A stretch of DNA of 64,000 nt from Sipunculus nudus (lineage: Eukaryota; Annelida; Sipuncula; Golfingiida; Sipunculidae), in contig CM049316.1 in assembly GCA_026874595.1 (NCBI GenBank), positions 21,041,839 to 21,105,838 on the forward strand, written 5' to 3'. The first letter of the stretch is position 1; each line of letters starts with the position of its first letter. This document shows, in pieces, positions 19,559 through 31,093 of this stretch. The notes beneath the pieces were generated by a model, which had not been told where the DNA came from, made no database searches, and worked only from the letters and a program-made list of their open reading frames with translations. Both the position numbers and the translations under genes were made by a program.

Positions 19559-21045
19559 TTATATCAGTACTGGCACATCTTTTTGTTCTATGGAAACTGT
19601 GGAAAAGCTCGGTAATATGGCATGTACAAACCTTTTATGCATCCGATACATGTTGCACGATGGTTGCTTGCGAATGCTTCCACCTGACGGATACCGATTA
19701 CCTCCCGGCGTATCAGTACTGTGCAACACATACTCTTTTCGTCCCACGCGACCATCGCGTATGCATTCGACCTCGTCCGGCCAGTCCCTTTTGCACTTTT
19801 TGATTATATTCATATAAACAGATAGTCCCCGAGGACAACCAAAACCAGATCTGTATTGGTCGAACAGCTCGACCGTTTTCACTACGCTCGCTACATACAG
19901 CTCAGGGTTCATCACTTCACACGGAGAGAACGTTGCAGCGGTTTTAACGATATGTACCCTGTCCCACAGACTTACGTCTTTTCCGGGAGCCAATGTGCTG
20001 TAAAATCGCACGTATGGGTCCATTCTGGTATGCCTCGACATGATTTTTTGTCCCAAGCTGACATCCCAGACATGATGCACGTTTGCAGCCCAGTCAATCG
20101 ATGTTGGAGGTTCCCCAGAAATACGCACGTCATTATCTTGAGGGTCGTGCAGGGTTGCGATCAGTGTGACAGGGTGGTCTCCGTCCAAACTCCGTTTCAT
20201 CTTTACACCACCTGGCGGTGTACCTCTCCACTCGTACTTTTCAAGTACGGTAGTTCCGCGTCTGAGGCCCTCGGGATAACTGGCATCTGACCAAACGGTG
20301 TATTTTCTCCCTGTGGCCCGTTCACGCTCCACCCAACAGTGGCCCAAAGCCCATTTGGGTTCAACTGCTCCGAATACTGCCCGCAGACGCGAACGCTCAG
20401 GAAAGCAGGTCATCGCAAAAGACATCAGACCTTCCATGTCCAGGTATTCACAGAAAACCCGTCCTCCCGCGTCCGTGCACTGCACCGGAGCGTCCTGGTA
20501 GTACGCCATTGGAGGCTGCCTTTTGAGCCACGACCAAGCAGAATCTCTTTTGACCACCCCTTCCGGATCCCAACCAACGTACACCACGTTTAGTGCCACT
20601 GCATATGGCGTCACGTAAAACGGTCTAAGACTGGCGGGCTCCATTGACGACCTCGATGCGCGAACGGGCACCCAAACTAAGGCCAATCCGTGTTCGCATT
20701 GGATGTAACGTCCCACCATGAGGTGAACCTCCCCGCCTGCGTGATCGATTTCCTGTCGCCAGTCCCTTATGTCGAAAACAAACTGTGAAACTCGTCCTTT
20801 GCCGTCCGTGCAAACCCAGTACGTGTTAAACGTGGCGCCGGACAGTTTGAAAAATACAGTCTCGTGGAAGAGTCGGGGGACGCGATCTGACGGGTCAGTG
20901 TCAAAAGAGACCACCGCTCCGTCCTTGTGCGCCATCCCGAAATATGTACCCATGATGCCGTCGGGCCCTGTGTCATGAACAGCAAGATCGACCGGAGGCC
21001 ACATGTCTGACATGTCTGACTCGTGTAATGGCAATACAAAGAAAA
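19559..21045 (-). CDS. Large secreted or lumenal orphan protein, about 495 aa
   Basis: I do not recognise it. The open frame starts with a hydrophobic segment (LLIAVFFVLPL) like a signal peptide, but has no ATG before 21016; TAA lies just upstream. An acceptor (TTATTAATTGCAG) at 21047-21046 suggests a 5' exon supplies the start and part of the signal peptide. If not, translation starts at 21016 (MSDMWPPVDL) without it. The body is Trp/Tyr/Cys-rich and beta-like, with no membrane anchor at the C-terminus and no known motif. A TATA promoter is at 21280. A plain folded ectodomain of this type could be a secreted or envelope protein, which is inference. Confidence 0.6.
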
Positions 21046-21279
21046 CTGCAATTAATAAATGGACACGCGTCACATCATTACGTCACATGATCCGCACAAA
21101 TAATGGACACAGTCGTCCAGTCACTACACCCATCTATGTACAAAAAAGGTCACTCACGTTTTATTCGACTGGCACGCAATCCGTACGAATGATCAGTGTA
21201 TGTGTCAATGGGTCCACCCAGTTGCTGTATTCGCTTCGCCAGCATCAGGCAGTGTGCAAGCAACGCTGCCCTGCAGCCC

Positions 21280-21309
21280 CTTATATACGTTATCTTGTTA
21301 TGTCACGTG
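21280..21309 (-). promoter_or_regulatory. TATA box with upstream E-box for the secreted orphan
   Basis: Read on the minus strand: CACGTG (21304-21309), then TATATAAGG (21279-21287), about 235 bases upstream of the first in-frame coding exon. The downstream stretch is a variant of the GCAACAGTGC motif of the other minus-strand promoters. Confidence 0.55.
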
Positions 21310-23603
21310 ACTGACACATACACTGCTGACATGAGCGTGCGAGCGTAATTCATCCCGTTTTGGTGCACACGTGATTGACACGTTCAGGGAAAACAACATA
21401 TCTCGTTACAAACTGAGTCACGACACATGGGGTCACGGCGTATCTACAGTAAAGTTGCGCAATACCATCGAATGTTAATCATACAGCCCGCTTCCTTTAC
21501 TCTATCATTTGTTTTTAGTGATTTTTTTTCGTAACGATTCCATGTACGGGTATTGGATGTATATATGTATAGTTATATGTATTTACGTAAACATGAGCAG
21601 TATGTATGTGGCAACGTGTATGACACATAACATCTAAAAAAAACCACCTGACAATACAGCAGTCCTGCATCACACACATCAGGAAACACTCACGCAGACA
21701 GCCCCTGTCACGCTCAGACGTACCAGCACAGTCACGAGACGTGAACCTGTTACACCAAGAGTAAAATAACACAAACGCTATGCCTTTTCTAGTTACACAG
21801 ACGTTTATTGAATGTACAGAAAGTGATGACATACGATATGTCATGTACAATATATATATAATATATGTATATATGAAATATATGTGCATATATAATATAT
21901 GTATATATGAAATATATGGGTATATATAATATATGTATATATGAAACGAAACCAGATATGGAAGATATATAGCTTATACATGCATATCTACACAGCATAT
22001 GTCAGTCAGAATCATATACATCAGTATGCGCCGTCTGAATAAATCAATCAAACAAATAAAACATATGATACAAGTACGTGCTTATACAAGTGGTACTGCT
22101 TTGCATTTGTGCAGATTCCCGGCAGAGAACGTCGACAGAGGAAAAAATCTTCCAACATCATGTGCAGCACATATATCGTTAACTGATATGGAAAAAAAAT
22201 GAAATAAGGAATCCAAGTTGAAAACATTAGACATTAACACCTATATATATGTATATACATCTTTCTATCTACAGATATCTGTCAATCATATATTTACATT
22301 CATGAACGTCAACCCATAAACATAAGCAGGTACATGTTACCACATCGCATATTGTATATAGAAACTGTGATGTCCCTTAACAAAACAGAACGAGGTATAA
22401 TAATGTATAGATATGTGGCAGTAACGAAAATGTTAAACATACCACTCGTATTAACTAAAGAGGAAAGGGGTTTACAGAACAACGGATTCACCGTTTAGCG
22501 ATAAGACATATATGATAAACATACAAACAAAAGAACGTAATTTGAAATAAAAGCAAAATAATCTGTGGCACGTGTGATCCTTGTTAGGGATGGATGAGAC
22601 TATTATTCGTCTGACTTCTACCCGTGTGACCTTTCTGGCATGGGTGTCCCTCAATATAGATAAAATCTACGCCAGCAGAGCTCACAGGGTCATTGAAGTA
22701 CACAAGCTCCCCTACCACGGCAAGGTTATAGTCTCGGCAGGGGAGTAATATGTTTTATTGTTATCACAAAAGATACATGACAGAAAAAAACGAAGCGCAG
22801 GTTTGACCGTGTCAGTCTGATGAGAACAAGGGACATAGGCACAGCAGACACTGGGCCCATCATATATACATACAGGGAAAACTATGTATGGGTAAGCAAC
22901 ATTAGCAAATAGAAAGGATGGAAGGGTTCACAAAAGAGTTGTAAATAAAAATATAAAAAATGGTGAGTACCAGATTACAAAACAAAGCATTATATTGCTC
23001 CAAACACAGGAAAGGGATTGGGAATAAACAACTGATAGGCAACAAGAGTATAAGTTGAGAAAACAATTCTTTGGTAAGTAAAAAATTATGCATGACCTGA
23101 ACCATGAGAAACGTGTAATGGGTATGTAAGACCAAGAGACAGGCTGGAAGTATTATCATAACTATAACGGAACGACAGCCCACGAACATACACCTTTCAA
23201 GGTAAGCATGACGGAAGGCAAAATGGAAAAGGGCACGCAAGGACAAAATGTTTGGTAAGAAACAAATATCAGCTGGAAGGATTTGGCGATCATTACAGAA
23301 GGCTCAAAAAAGACAACGACATATCTACCCACAGATTGTGCGTCGGACACATATATGACCAAACAAAAGAGGTCCGTTTTATAGGACGACCGATGATGTT
23401 CACGGATAGCATTCAAAGCAGCACATTGCCCATGGAAAAGGAAAAGTAATATGATAGCAACATGCCAACAGATCTGAAAATAAAATCGGGTAAGTAATAC
23501 TCTACGAGGTAAAGACAAAATCTGATGGCGCCATGTTACATACGTAAATGTAGTGTTTAGGGTTCGGGGTAATTATATGTGGATGTACTGAATGCACTAT
23601 ATA

Positions 23604-23635
<32 letters not shown>

Positions 23636-25689
23636 GTATATATATTTATATATACAAAGAAACAAACTGCTTGGGAACAAGAGAAACAGGCATCAGCGAC
23701 CTTCGTTAGCTGATGGATGTTTAATACCTGGAACAACATGCAGCGGCCTTCTAACATGGAGATTATCTTATATGACTCTGTGGAAGATACCTGACGGTCT
23801 TTGCAGAAAGTATCACAAACATGCAACTGGGAAATAAATCGACTTTTTTTATGTTGAATGTAAAGAATTATGTAGTGTGTGCTAAGAAGGACACTCTCAC
23901 GGTGCTAATGCCGATCGTTACCAGATTCTTTTACTATATTATAACAACTGGAGGAGAGCGTGTCAGAACTGTAACATTGCTGCATTATGGGAAGAACCAA
24001 TACCACCTGTATTTTGCACCGCGTGCCGGTCAACACAACAACTACAGAAGAACCTATAACACCCTAAACAATTTGGCTTGGAAGGAGAAGCAAAAAGGCC
24101 TACACGCGAAAGGGGATGGAAGAGCAATCACTGTGACTGGCAGACAGTTGGATTCAGTGAAGCAACAAAGGATAAACAGTGAACCAACATGGAAGGTAGC
24201 TGTGAGATGGACAAGGTACAGGCTGTAAGAGACCCGGAGGACCTGAGCTATGCCAACACGCCCTCAGAAGAAAAACTGCCAATGTCTCATGCGTTCCGTT
24301 ATATTCGTATCCAACAATACCAAGATATCTGAGAACGGAACAGATATTATCGCTTACGAGAGAAGCAGATGAAAGGAACAACAGCAGCAACAACATCGTT
24401 AGCGATTCACATACATGAGGGAGTAAACAAAACACATAATAGTTTTTTTTGTATCAAACATTTCCAGGGAGGAAACCTGGAAAACACAAGGAAGAAACAC
24501 AGTTCAATGGAAGTTGGGCGAAGGAGACAATGGGAAAGAAAACAAAGAGGCACAGGTGTGTGTCCAGACAAGTAGGATCATAAAAAACGGAGACGCTTTC
24601 TACCAACTCGTTAAGCGGCGGTGAAATGTGAGAGGAAATGCAGTTTGAACTTTGCAATTGGTATTTTCTATTAACATCAGGATATATATATATTTATATA
24701 CATGAACATATTTATATATACATACTTTACATAAGCATATATACACAGTTGTATTTGGTAATAATTTAACTAGAGTTGTCCGGAATATCGAGTTTTTAAC
24801 ATAACGAGTTTCCACCGTATTATATTTGTGTATATATATAAAAGAGATCGATACATAAAGTATCGAGTGACTGTAATACCGGAACCGATTATCGTATTCC
24901 CAATACCGATAAAAGCATCCTTTGTAAATGAAAGGAAATAACACCAGCAAGAAATAAGCCACAGGACAGTGACGATTATGTGACATAATCATCCAGTGAA
25001 GAAGACGTAGAAGGGTAAAGGATGAATTACAATGTTGCGGGAGGCAGAAGACAAAAAACACTAGTGCCGACGGAATATGATCAACTGGCTTCATGAAACG
25101 ATTTTTAGTTGGTTTCAGGAGCTCTCATCGAAAACCTAGTACTTGATGAAGTCTCGATAAGTGGGATGGAGAATACAATAACCAGCCTTTGAGAACTGGA
25201 CATTTATTGGAAGCATATATGGAACACCGTGTCAGTCGAATAGAAGATGGATTAAAAAGGACTTACGAAATCCTGCGACACACATTGTGACAAACATAGG
25301 AGAAAAACCATCAAAGTGCGGATCATAAGGGAAGACAGAAAAGAAAAGTCAAACCACACGTGCAGTTACGACAACCGTTCGGTAATCGACAATTACTGTT
25401 TATATTGAGAAGGGGACCTTTTCACATATCGTCATCTTGAGAAGGGATATTCCTCATAGCGTCAACATCCAAGGCAAAACAGAAAAGGAAGACCGGCTCG
25501 TCCCTAAAATCAATCTATATTGAGAGTGAGACCAAGAACATACACAGCATGACATTTAAAAAAATACTCTGAGCAAAATAATGTTGCGATTAGTTAAGGT
25601 CATCGCAGAGTCCAACCTGCAGTACCATGGGAGAAATTGTAAGTATAATCAAACAAATCAGTACACACGACCCGGTAAATCATACGAAC

Positions 25690-25790
25690 AATATCACGAC
25701 CCAACATGCAGGACGCTAACAATGAAAAAGTTTTACGTGGGGTAAGTAAAATAAGGCAACAAATTGCAAGTACCATAACTGAAACAGAAT
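25690..25790. repeat. Dispersed repeat, copy 1
   Basis: ATATCACGACC..CATGCAGG..CGCTAAC, then GTGGGGTAAGTAAAATAAGGCAA, recurs in the same order at 27185-27310. The two copies share short blocks separated by diverged sequence. Confidence 0.55.
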
Positions 25791-27184
25791 AAACCAACTG
25801 TCCGGGACATTGCCTTAAAAAATAAAAAGAATATGAAACCGAACTGGGGAGAAAGGGAACGTACCAACAATCGCTTTGTTTATATACGTCATTGAAGAGA
25901 TCGAGAAGTGCAAGCAGATCAGAACACTAACACAGAACCAGCATGCAGCGAAAGGAACCACGCAATAAAAAGGAAGAGAAACTGTCATAACATTAAGTGT
26001 AGGTAAGAAACGTCGTCTGTAAGAGGTGGGAAAATCGGGAAGAATAACAGGGGATACACATTATACAATGTCGCAAATAAAGATGTGGGGATCACTAACC
26101 CTCACACAAGAAAACAATATATATATTCAGGGCTCGACATTAACTTTTGAAAGTATTTGCCTGACCGGGTAAGTAACATCTAGCTATTACTTGCCCTACA
26201 TGAATGTTTACTTGCCTTACAAATATGAATGATTGTATCGAAAAACACAAAGACGTTTTTGCATGCCTTAGGTAAAGTTTTTCTGTTGGACCGATTGGTC
26301 CAGTCGGGCAAGTAGGAGGGGACTTCTAGTTGCCTTACCACTATTTTAGGAACTTTTACTGTCCCCGTGCAAGCGGTTAACCGTAAATGGCGAGCACTGA
26401 GATATGACATGTGTGTGTGTATATATATATAGAGATATATATAAATATGTGTGTGTGTGTGTGTAATATACAAATGCCTAGGAGGTATGTTTGCAATAGT
26501 AAGATCAAATCGACAAGAGGAACATGTGGAGAAACTGGCTAAAGATGACCTGTAAGTAAATGCCTTGGGAATCTACAGGTAAGGCGTCACACAAGGAACA
26601 ATCCATCTATACGTGTAAAAAATGTATATGGATATCATTGACACTATGAAAGGATATGAAGAAACAAGAGTGGATGGAAGAGGAATTTAACAAGAGAAAA
26701 CCCAACAAGAGGTAAGAGGAAGGAATGTCAAACAGGCAACATAACGTGAAGTCGGAGAACGATGTACGGTACGTCATATCACGATAACGCATCCTGATGA
26801 AAGCCCGTAACATATATGATATGTAGATATATATATATATTGTATCTATATGTACAGTTATTTACACTTTTACACTTAACACACAATTATTTCCTATGTG
26901 TCGGGACAAGAAAATGGTCGTAATGGTTCAATTACGTAATTGCGGGATGGTTACAAGACGGAGTTCCACTGTATATATGTATATATATATATATAAATGT
27001 GCATGTCTCTATGAACTGCTGGCATGTTCCATCGCACAAGGGAATGGACAGAGCTACAGGTAAGTATCGTAAGAGGTGTGACAGTAGATCAGCAGATATT
27101 TAAAACATTACTGACAAATACTTAGATACCAGTTATCAGCAAAAAAAAAACAAGTTTTAGGATTATGACGAAATAAAACGGTAA

Positions 27185-27310
27185 GTATGAGAATATCACG
27201 ACCATACATACAGGTCGCTTACAAGAAATAACATAGGATTACATGCCACGCTTTACATGATATGCGTGGGGTAAGTAAAATAAGGCAAAAAAAACTGTAG
27301 TTCTACCATA
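27185..27310. repeat. Dispersed repeat, copy 2
   Basis: It matches 25690-25790: ATATCACGACC, CATACAGGTCGCTTAC, then GTGGGGTAAGTAAAATAAGG. The block GGGGTAAGTAAAATAAGGCA is identical in both. Confidence 0.55.
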
Positions 27311-27917
27311 TAAATATCTGATTAACAGAAAGGGTGCATATACGGTAGTGTTTTACTGAACACATTTGTGTTCCTTCATTAAATTAGAAATATTAACCTA
27401 TATCACAAAACTAACATACTGATATCGATACTTTATCAATTTTTGTAAACAGGTAATTCAACAAGGATAAGTATACACAGTCGACACAAAAATATGTTAT
27501 AATACAGAAAGAATGTTATACTTCGAGCATTAAAGTATATACAAAAAAGTATATCCGCGGTAATACAAACATATGGATATACAACAAGAGATCTGATATC
27601 GATCGCAATGATATAGCGGATGCGTGTGATATGGATACTTGCACATATATTATATATATTATATATATATATATGTGTGTGTATGTGTATGTGTGTGTAT
27701 TATGGATGCGTGTTTTATTTGAATACTGTCGGCATGCTAGAACAAATAACAAAATATGCAGCGTATACCTGTAGCACTATTACATTGCATACAGACACCA
27801 GGAGAGTCATAAATGCCTCTGCATCAGGATGAAGAAGTCTGTATCACATCTTTTTGGCTGGAGATCACATCATCGGACGTCATCGAACCGTCCAGCGAAG
27901 TGTCCTTAGGCTATCAC

Positions 27918-28057
27918 GTGTCAGAGCGATGTGGTTATCATCACCGTGTCCGAGCGATGTGGTCATCATGGCCGTGTCAGAGCGATGTGGTCATCATGAC
28001 CGTGTCCGAGCGATGTGGTTATCATCACAATGTCCGAGCGATATGGTGGTCATGTAA
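27918..28057. repeat. 28-base minisatellite, five copies
   Basis: Units of 28 bases share GTGTC(A/C)GAGCGATGTGGT and differ at a few sites. Frames remain open through it in two registers only because the unit is simple; I do not call a gene. Confidence 0.8.
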
Positions 28058-29986
28058 CAGATTATTACATGACACATTACATATGTTTGATGTAACGGTT
28101 TTCACCAAATGAAAATCTTCTGGTTTGTTGTATAATTATGAATAGTCCGCTGAACAGTGTCATATTAGATATTTCATATAATGGTACGTGTCTGGTTCTT
28201 CACTGTTTCACAACAAAAAAGATATCGACCGGGTCTATTGTCACTAAACAATCTTACAGGAAGGCGCCGTATATATGCAACAATTCCTGAAAGGGCAGTC
28301 TTTATAGTCTATTTCACATCTGGCACTCTACTGTTATCACAGAAACAGACACCGGTTAAATGTTCGTTGTATTATCAGATGATACCAGAATTCAAACAAT
28401 AAAGTCTCAAATCACAGTTTGCAGCACATTTAGATACGACTGTTCAGTTAATGCGTTCAACTCACCATACCATTTATGGCACAAGCTCTTAACTGAAAGT
28501 CCATCCAGCCAGCCAGTTCCAAAAGTATACTGATATTTGACGACGTGTTGTCTGTACAAAATTCAAATCGTAATGTGGAGAGCACACTCAGACAACTCGC
28601 ATTTGTCAAATCTTGACGTGGCAGGAAACACACAGCTGCTTACATCAGACGACAAATTTAATCTGACCACGGGTGAAATGAGCAGTAACATTCATACAGA
28701 TCATGTTGGGTTTTCATCAGGACGGGAGATCATTGGAGAGAAATATGTGAGCACATATTGGAGTCTGCAGATCAGTAATTGTGTGATATAAATCAAAATA
28801 ATGTTTACATACCACTCAAACGATATCACATTCGACTGAGGTTACGGCAATTACACAAACCCACGTATGTTTATAAGATAAAGACAGACACACTGTTTTG
28901 CACCATTGTTCCCCACCTTAAATAATGCACACGTCACCCAGTTTTGAACGCAGAGGGAAACGGGTCATTAATCCGCAAGAAATATTTCACTGAGAAAGCT
29001 GTTTTCTTCACGCAGGGAGATCATTGGAAAATAAATGTTAGCACGACTATAGCTGTATACAGATGAACTGTGGTATACCATAAACAAGGCATATTAGCAA
29101 ACCATATCATATGATATCAGAAGTGACTGATATCACATGAAATGCGCAAATACGCCTTGGTGTATGAGGCCAAGACGGATACATAGTTTTGCACCAAGAC
29201 ACCCCCTGTGAAATAATGCACACGAAGTCTGCAGGAACTCCGGATGTGACCGGAGGAATACAGGGTTCGGTGACTGGTTTAAAATACGGTGGTCCAGATG
29301 ACGCTGTGTTATTAACAACTAGGTGACTTCGTGTATAAACCAGATTACCCCCTTAAATGTATCATTGGCCACGTTTATTAGTTTATAATACCTTTTCCAT
29401 ATACTGACAATATGATGAACACTGAAGATAGTTGTTTAATGATCACACATCACCTACATCATGAATGTGACGTGTTGTATCGAATCGGAAAATGCATGTA
29501 CGATATCTGAACACACGATCTGACTTTATTGTGACTCGTGTCATGTGATGACTGTATGTTTTTGTAAGGGAATATCATGAAACAATGAATCGCGCAGCGT
29601 TTCCCAGATATGTTATACATCGCTGTCTGTGCAAACACGAGTACTGATTTAATGTATTTATTGTTGATCATACACATATACTTACTGTTGCAAAAAGCTA
29701 AAACATTGCTATCAATACAAATATAACAGAAGTCATACATCACGGTCCATTTTGATTGCATTACTCGTCACAGATATTCGAACACCCCCCCCCTCCCCAT
29801 CCCCATACGATTACTCAATGATAGAGCGTTCGAACTCTGCTGTGTGTTGTCCCCATCGAACCCACACGTTCGTTACACAGATAGCATGGAAAACCACGTC
29901 CAACATACCTGTTCCAACAAGTGAAATAAACGGTATACTGATGGATTTACATGAGGATATTTTGTATAGTTTATGAGGATATTCGT

Positions 29987-30199
29987 ATGGACAAAATGCC
30001 TCAACATAAATGTGTTTTTTCGAATATTTGCCCTGGCGGGTACAAGAAATATCAGCTATACTGTAAGCACGTGGTGTGTTTGCACTGTGTCGTGACACAT
30101 TTTCTCCCGTACGGACTGGAGGAAGCAAACAATCTGACCCGTCTGAAATATATATGCAGGTTGATCCGTTGCCCGAAATGTCGACGGAAGAAATTGTGA
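29987..30199 (+). CDS. Small RING-like protein, 70 aa
   Basis: Almost the whole protein is a RING-like zinc module: CVFSNIC, then YCKHVVCLHCVV and RCPKCRRKKL at the C-terminus. The order Cys/Cys, Cys-x-His-x2-Cys-x2-Cys and Cys-Pro-x-Cys fits a compact C3HC4 RING, with the first pair spaced wider than usual. An in-frame ATG also exists at 29951. A donor-like GGTGAGTT follows the stop at 30208. It may be a stand-alone RING or a decayed remnant. A plus-strand AATAAA is at about 31066. No gene is supported at 30200-31093. Confidence 0.45.
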   Translation: MDKMPQHKCVFSNICPGGYKKYQLYCKHVVCLHCVVTHFLPYGLEEANNLTRLKYICRLIRCPKCRRKKL

Positions 30200-31093
30200 A
30201 ATATAGGGTGAGTTAATCCTTTTCCTGTGTTACACATTTATTGCATAGACAGATTTATACGCACAGTTAACTCATAATACAGGTATTCATTCTACACATG
30301 CATCGCTTTGCATTACAAAACAATGACATGAGAAACACACAAGGTCATATGTTTGATCTTTATTTTATTTGTAAAATATGATATTTGCAAAGCGTTTTTT
30401 TACTGATATATGTTACAAATATCATCGCTGAATTCATGCTGCACGTACGAGCATGTGTGTATCATAATAACAGTGTATGTCTTGACATATTACGGCAATA
30501 TGAACACCATATATTTGAATACGATTGGTCCGAGCGTCAATCCGTATCAACAAATCTCTGGTTACACACTTGAATTAGTGTGTCTATAAGTTTTTATATT
30601 ATATTATGTTACTTTCCGTGTAATATTTAATTGATTCTGTAAATGCGCAATGTCTTGTTCTTCACCTGATCTTTGTATCGTCACTTCGCAGGTGTTTATC
30701 TAACGTCCTTCTGGTAACTCCAAAATGTTGTCATTACATGCAGACTGTGACAATGCCTCCGCCTTTAGGTCGGCCTGAAACACGTGCTTTCACCCATTAC
30801 ATGACATGTATACATTTTGTATCATAATTATGTAAAATATTGTGGTATGATGACAATGTAACACGTATCATCTAGCGTCCGTCTAATGACACAACTGGGT
30901 CATGTGATTTTATACAGGACGTCATACTGCTCGCTATTCTTTCTACACCCGTTGTCGTTGCACGCAAACGTGATTCATAATCTGTTTGTGGAATCTAAGC
31001 AGATGGTCCGGCCTGAACCGTAAGATCTTTTCGGAATCCCAGTAACATCCAAAGCACGTACAGTTCCCAATAAACATGAAATATTTGACGGGC

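Larger units (their letters stand above)
21330..29940. other. 8.6 kb AT-rich region without a recognisable gene
   Basis: No frame here has a known motif, convincing length or splice support; the longest are crossings of AT or CA repeats. It contains TATATG-type microsatellites (21850-21945, 23595-23655, 26400-26465, 27645-27680), repeated GGTAAGTA strings (23062, 23488, 25742, 26168, 27060, 27180, 27270) and a segment at 26130 beginning GGCTCGACATTAAC with repeated (T)TACTTGCC(C/T)TAC that looks like a dispersed host-type repeat. Composition and gene content differ sharply from both flanks. It could be host chromosomal DNA, an insertion, or a region of long non-coding transcripts. Confidence 0.6.

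Noticed and set aside
23821-24228. Plus-strand frame of 135 codons in the gene desert
   Set aside because: No start context, motif, splice support or promoter; composition matches the surrounding non-coding sequence.
27813-28112. Two plus-strand frames in the 28-base minisatellite
   Set aside because: Open in more than one register because of the simple repeat; no motif or signal.
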